This document shows positions 32,807 to 34,971 of a DNA stretch of 34,971 bases, piece by piece. This stretch comes from an uncultured Oscillospiraceae bacterium (lineage in GTDB: Bacteria > Bacillota > Clostridia > Oscillospirales > Ruminococcaceae), in NCBI GenBank assembly GCA_910578255.1, contig CAJTQM010000020.1, positions 1 through 34,971 of the forward strand. The letters run 5' to 3'. Both the position numbers and the translations under genes were made by a program. The notes under the pieces are model-generated. The model had not been told where the DNA came from. It saw only the letters and a program-made list of their open reading frames with translations, and did not search any database. Position 1 is the first letter of the stretch; each line of letters begins with the position of its first letter.

Positions 32807-32961
32807 AAAAAAGCCTTTTATCAAAGCTTTGTTTTTGTGTGACCCTTGAAAAGGCCGTCTTATTGGGCAAAAAACTTCTTTGGCCGGGATCGGCGCAACA
32901 CCCCTTAGCTGGAAAAAAAGACCGTATAGACCGCGGGAAAAGCCACAAAGGCGCAGGATCC

Positions 32962-32989
32962 TTGCAATCCGTTTTTCATTTGATAAAAT
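32962..32989 (+). promoter_or_regulatory. promoter of the LytTR-DUF3021 pair
   Basis: TTGCAA (32962-32967) and TAAAAT (32984-32989) are 16 bp apart, about 20 bp before the GGAAGGAGGG ribosome site. Confidence 0.7.
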
Positions 32990-33010
32990 ATTTTCGGAAG
33001 GAGGGAGCGC

Positions 33011-33469
33011 ATGAAAATCTTATTAAACCAGGATCCGTCTTACGAGGAAACACAGGTCATCATCAACTGTCCCCAGGCGGACGAGGATATCCTGCGTCTG
33101 GTGGCCACGCTGCGTGTATATCAAAAAAAGCTGGTGGGCATTTTGGACACAGACCGGCATCTGCTGGATGCAAAAGACATCCTCTACATTGATAAGGCGG
33201 ACAAAAAAACCTTTCTCTACGCCAAAAACGCCGTCTATGAAAGCGCCTTGCAGCTATATGAATTGGAAGACGCTCTGCGGGAACTGGACTTTTTTCGGGC
33301 GGGGCGGTCCACCATCATCAACTTCCGCCGGATTCAATCCATCCGGCCCGAATTGGGCGGACGATTATTGGTGACGATGGACAATCAAGAACAGGTCTAC
33401 GTGTCCCGCCGTTATGCCGGCGAGTTAAACGCAAAACTGCGGGAATTGGAAAGGAGCATGTTAAAATGA
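33011..33469 (+). CDS. LytTR-type DNA-binding regulator (no receiver domain)
   Basis: A 152-residue protein consisting of a short N-terminal part and a LytTR domain (about 55-150). It contains LLDAKDILYIDKADKKTFLY, LEDALRELDFFRAGRSTIINFRRIQSIRPE and VTMDNQEQVYVSRRYAGELNAKL, the characteristic LytTR pattern. It lacks the receiver domain of classical two-component regulators. ATG 33011 has AAGGAGGGAG. It overlaps the DUF3021 membrane gene by four bases. Such pairs act like the streptococcal HdrRM/BrsRM systems, in which the membrane protein restrains the regulator. Confidence 0.9.
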   Translation: MKILLNQDPSYEETQVIINCPQADEDILRLVATLRVYQKKLVGILDTDRHLLDAKDILYIDKADKKTFLYAKNAVYESALQLYELEDALRELDFFRAGRSTIINFRRIQSIRPELGGRLLVTMDNQEQVYVSRRYAGELNAKLRELERSMLK

Positions 33470-33915
33470 AACGGTTTTTCCAGAGTGTTTTGGAGTGGAA
33501 AACGTCGGCCAGCCTTCTTTACACCGGGGCCATGGCAATTTATCTGTTTTTCTGCACAATCTTTCACCACCGGCAGATTTCCCTGACCATACTATGGACA
33601 CTATTGGCGGTAAGTCTGGCATCCTCGCTGATTCAGGGGATATGCTTTTCAAACTGGATCATCAAAAAAATGCGGTACACCTGGCGAAGCCTTCTGTTTG
33701 TCGCGCTGTTTTTTCCCCTGCTATCTCTCACAGCATGGAAAGCCCAATGGTTTCCCACAGAACAGCTGGGTTCCTGGATATTATTTAGCGCCATCTTTTT
33801 TGCGATTTTCGCTGTTATGACCATCGGCTTTCATATCTACTATCGGGCCGCCGGCAAAAAATACGACGGTCTCGTCGGCCGTTACCGCAGGCAGAAGGAA
33901 GACGAGGAGAAATAG
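33466..33915 (+). CDS. DUF3021 membrane protein, partner of LytTR regulator
   Basis: A 149-residue protein with four hydrophobic segments (ASLLYTGAMAIYLFFCTIF, ISLTILWTLLAVSLASSLI, WRSLLFVALFFPLLSLTAW, GSWILFSAIFFAIFAVMTIGF), a basic inner region (KKMRYTW) and a charged tail (RRQKEDEEK). This is the DUF3021 pattern. Translation is coupled to the LytTR gene by an ATGA overlap. It probably inhibits or activates the regulator in response to a membrane signal; the signal is unknown. Confidence 0.88.
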   Translation: MKRFFQSVLEWKTSASLLYTGAMAIYLFFCTIFHHRQISLTILWTLLAVSLASSLIQGICFSNWIIKKMRYTWRSLLFVALFFPLLSLTAWKAQWFPTEQLGSWILFSAIFFAIFAVMTIGFHIYYRAAGKKYDGLVGRYRRQKEDEEK

Positions 33916-33992
33916 GATCTGGACGTCTTTTGTTGACGAGGATTCTCTAAAAATTTTCTGCGTCGCCGGCTTTTAAAAGCTAGCCGGACAAC

Positions 33993-34030
33993 AAAACCGA
34001 AGGGAGTCCGCAGGTTCCCTTCGGTTTTTT
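33993..34030 (+). terminator. terminator downstream of the LytTR-DUF3021 pair
   Basis: AAAACCGAAGGGA and TCCCTTCGGTTTT form a perfect stem with a T6 tract. It can also receive minus-strand transcripts from the XRE gene ending at 34114. Confidence 0.92.
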
Positions 34031-34113
34031 GCCGGACGTTCGGCGCATACTTTGCAGCTTTTTAACGGTCTTTGCCGTCCGGTTCCAAAATTGTCCTTTG
34101 CATTGGATGCAAA

Positions 34114-34725
34114 TTATTTTACCCGCCTTTTTAAAAGAAAAAAACTTATGGCGCAAACCGCAAAAAACGCCAGGCAAAAAACGGCCGTATGAACTATCCC
34201 CATGGGGTAAGGCGCAATGTCCCCCCGCCGAAAAACAAGGATGGAAAAACGGCCGGTCAACATCGAAACCGGCATAAAGGCAACGCCCGCCACATTCAGC
34301 CAATCGATGAAAAAAGGCGCTTTTTTTGCCGACAGGGTTTTCCCGATAAAATAACCGGCTATCCCCACCACCTGAATGATCATGGAGCCCCAAACCGCTT
34401 CCAGCGTATATTTTTCATACCATCCGCCAAAGGCGCAGAAAAGTCCAATGGCGACAAAAGCTGTTGACGCGATATAAAGCACCCTGCCTGCGACCTCCCG
34501 GTCTTTTTGCTCTTTATCCTCTGCCGGCTCTATCCCCTTTAAAATATAGTCTGTTGTCACGCCAAAAAAATCGCTCATGATAATAATTTTTTCCAGATCC
34601 GGCGTACTTTGCTCGCTTTCCCATTTGGAAACCGCCTGTCGTGAAACGCCCACCCGATCCGCAAATTCTTCTTGAGAGATTCCTTTTGCTTTTCTTAAAG
34701 ACTGTATTCTATCTGCCATATTCAT
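34114..34725 (-). CDS. XRE regulator with C-terminal membrane segments
   Basis: A 203-residue protein. Residues about 5-60 are an XRE helix-turn-helix (IQSLRKAKGISQEEFADRVG, VSRQAVSKWESEQSTPDLEK, then DFFGVTTDYILKG). The rest has four hydrophobic helices (VLYIASTAFVAIGLFCAF, SMIIQVVGIAGYFIG, WLNVAGVAFMPVSMLTG, VHTAVFCLAFFAVCAISFFL). Membrane-tethered XRE proteins of this design are common in Clostridia and usually uncharacterised. ATG 34725 follows AAAGGAG; ATG 34743 would overlap the ribosome site and leave almost no leader. Its promoter contains the 13-mer shared with the DivIVA-like gene. Confidence 0.88.
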   Translation of the reverse strand: MNMADRIQSLRKAKGISQEEFADRVGVSRQAVSKWESEQSTPDLEKIIIMSDFFGVTTDYILKGIEPAEDKEQKDREVAGRVLYIASTAFVAIGLFCAFGGWYEKYTLEAVWGSMIIQVVGIAGYFIGKTLSAKKAPFFIDWLNVAGVAFMPVSMLTGRFSILVFRRGDIAPYPMGIVHTAVFCLAFFAVCAISFFLLKRRVK

Positions 34726-34743
34726 TGCCAACACTCCTTTCAT

Positions 34744-34756
34744 GTGGTATTATAAC
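34744..34756 (-). promoter_or_regulatory. promoter of the membrane-tethered XRE gene with shared 13-mer
   Basis: GTGGTATTATAAC on the plus strand gives TATAAT (34754-34749) on the minus strand, extended by TGT, 24 bp before the start codon. No clear -35 is seen. The 13-mer differs by one base from each copy at the DivIVA-like promoter. Confidence 0.65.
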
Positions 34757-34867
34757 AATTCGACTCGTTGCATAGCCACCGTTTTTGCTTGGAAAACTGT
34801 CAACCGGCAGTTGCATCTGCTGACTGCAATGAAAAATCTTGTTTTGCATCTTTTTAAAGCGGCAAAA

Positions 34868-34903
34868 GGGGCCAGCGAATCCGCCAAAGACTTCGCTGAC
34901 CCC
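34868..34903 (-). terminator. terminator downstream of the XRE gene at the window ends
   Basis: GGGGCCAGCGAA (34868-34879) and TTCGCTGACCCC (34892-34903) form a 12-bp stem with one mismatch (a G-U pair on the minus strand), followed on the minus strand by TTTT. It lies 9 bp beyond the XRE stop codon, in the right place to end that transcript if the window ends are joined. Confidence 0.8.
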
Positions 34904-34911
34904 TTCTCTTG

Positions 34912-34971
34912 TTATGATTCCTCCGTTGAGTTGGAAAGAATCCGGACCAGACAATCAAAATGCCGGACCGC
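34912..34971 (-). CDS. C-terminal end of the XRE regulator (runs off the right edge)
   Basis: Nineteen codons and a TAA stop (34914-34912) read AVRHFDCLVRILSNSTEES on the minus strand. Positions 34917-34971 are identical to 1-55. This is the end of the gene that begins at 349, giving a 117-residue protein when the two ends are overlapped. Taken linearly it could instead be the end of a second, near-identical gene. Confidence 0.85.
   Translation of the reverse strand, partial: AVRHFDCLVRILSNSTEES
34917..34971. repeat. 55-bp direct terminal repeat, right copy
   Basis: Identical to positions 1-55. Joining the copies yields a circular sequence of 34,916 bp and restores an uninterrupted reading frame with its own terminator. 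Confidence 0.97.

Larger units (their letters stand above)
32658..33010. other. divergent control region between DivIVA-like and LytTR genes
   Basis: No gene is present in these 353 bases. The region holds the minus-strand divIVA promoter elements with an inverted repeat (32772-32806) and the plus-strand LytTR promoter. A copy of TGGTATCAT at 32733-32741 repeats part of the inverted repeat. The sequence between about 32830 and 32950 shows nothing recognisable. Confidence 0.6.

Noticed and set aside
1..34971. Plasmid or phage identity of the circularisable sequence
   Set aside because: No replication initiator, partition, relaxase, integrase, capsid or terminase gene is visible, and the content is core chromosomal. 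Circularity alone does not make it a plasmid.
1..34971. CRISPR arrays and insertion sequences
   Set aside because: No regularly spaced repeats of 25-40 bp and no transposase or terminal inverted repeats were found on either strand.

Overview
The window reads as chromosomal DNA of an endospore-forming Clostridia-type Firmicute. The signs are a gerA-gerB-gerC spore germination operon, a CIRCE-controlled groES-groEL pair, a FabT/FabK-type fatty-acid synthesis cluster, strong AGGAGG ribosome binding sites, many 4-base ATGA/GTGA gene overlaps and many intrinsic terminators. Most of it looks moderately GC-rich by eye. The first ~1.9 kb (XRE regulator, TetR regulator, broken flavodoxin-like gene) looks more AT-rich. 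No species-level call is possible from the sequence alone.

Layout. 1-349 (-): start of a small XRE regulator whose last codons reappear at 34912-34971. 565-1863 (+): self-regulated TetR gene followed by a flavodoxin-fold oxidoreductase gene with an in-frame TGA. 1936-2219 (-): tRNA-Pro(GGG) and a degenerate tRNA-like sequence, each abutted by a hairpin. 2450-6806 (+): polyamine ABC transporter potABCD behind a ~390-nt highly structured leader. 6917-8965 (-): groES-groEL. 9015-12751 (-): gerA-gerB-gerC, divergent from a DUF421/DUF4363 pair (12888-13948) with a sigma-G-like promoter. 13966-15693 (-): polysaccharide deacetylase and an XRE protein with a bactofilin-like tail. 15958-16538 (+): frameshifted C39-like protease. 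16684-18225 (+): MATE efflux gene with a possible guanidine-IV (mepA) type leader. 18322-27852 (+): the complete fabT-fabH-acpP-fabK-fabD-fabG-fabF-accB-fabZ-accC-accD-accA cluster. 27878-29683 (+): AlsS-like acetolactate synthase with an operator palindrome. 29709-32657 (-): DivIVA-like protein, zinc-dependent phospholipase C-like protein and a UMF1-type MFS transporter. 33011-33915 (+): LytTR regulator with a DUF3021 membrane partner. 34114-34725 (-): XRE regulator with a membrane tail.

How the genes work together. The fatty-acid cluster encodes malonyl-CoA formation (AccABCD), its transfer to ACP (FabD), initiation (FabH), elongation (FabF, FabG, FabZ, FabK) and the carrier itself, probably under FabT feedback control through an operator next to the promoter. 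The ger/DUF421 block and possibly the deacetylase serve spore formation or germination. Pot, MATE and MFS genes are transport modules. At least five small regulators sit beside the genes they probably control.

The most unusual property is structural: the first 55 bases are repeated exactly as the last 55. Joining the ends completes the XRE gene with a stop codon and a terminator. The sequence therefore behaves as a 34,916-bp circle, or as an assembly path closed on a repeat, although it carries core chromosomal genes and no replication, partition, transfer or phage genes. Other items worth checking are the pot leader RNA, the tRNA-like sequence, the two interrupted genes, and a 13-base motif shared by the DivIVA and XRE promoters.
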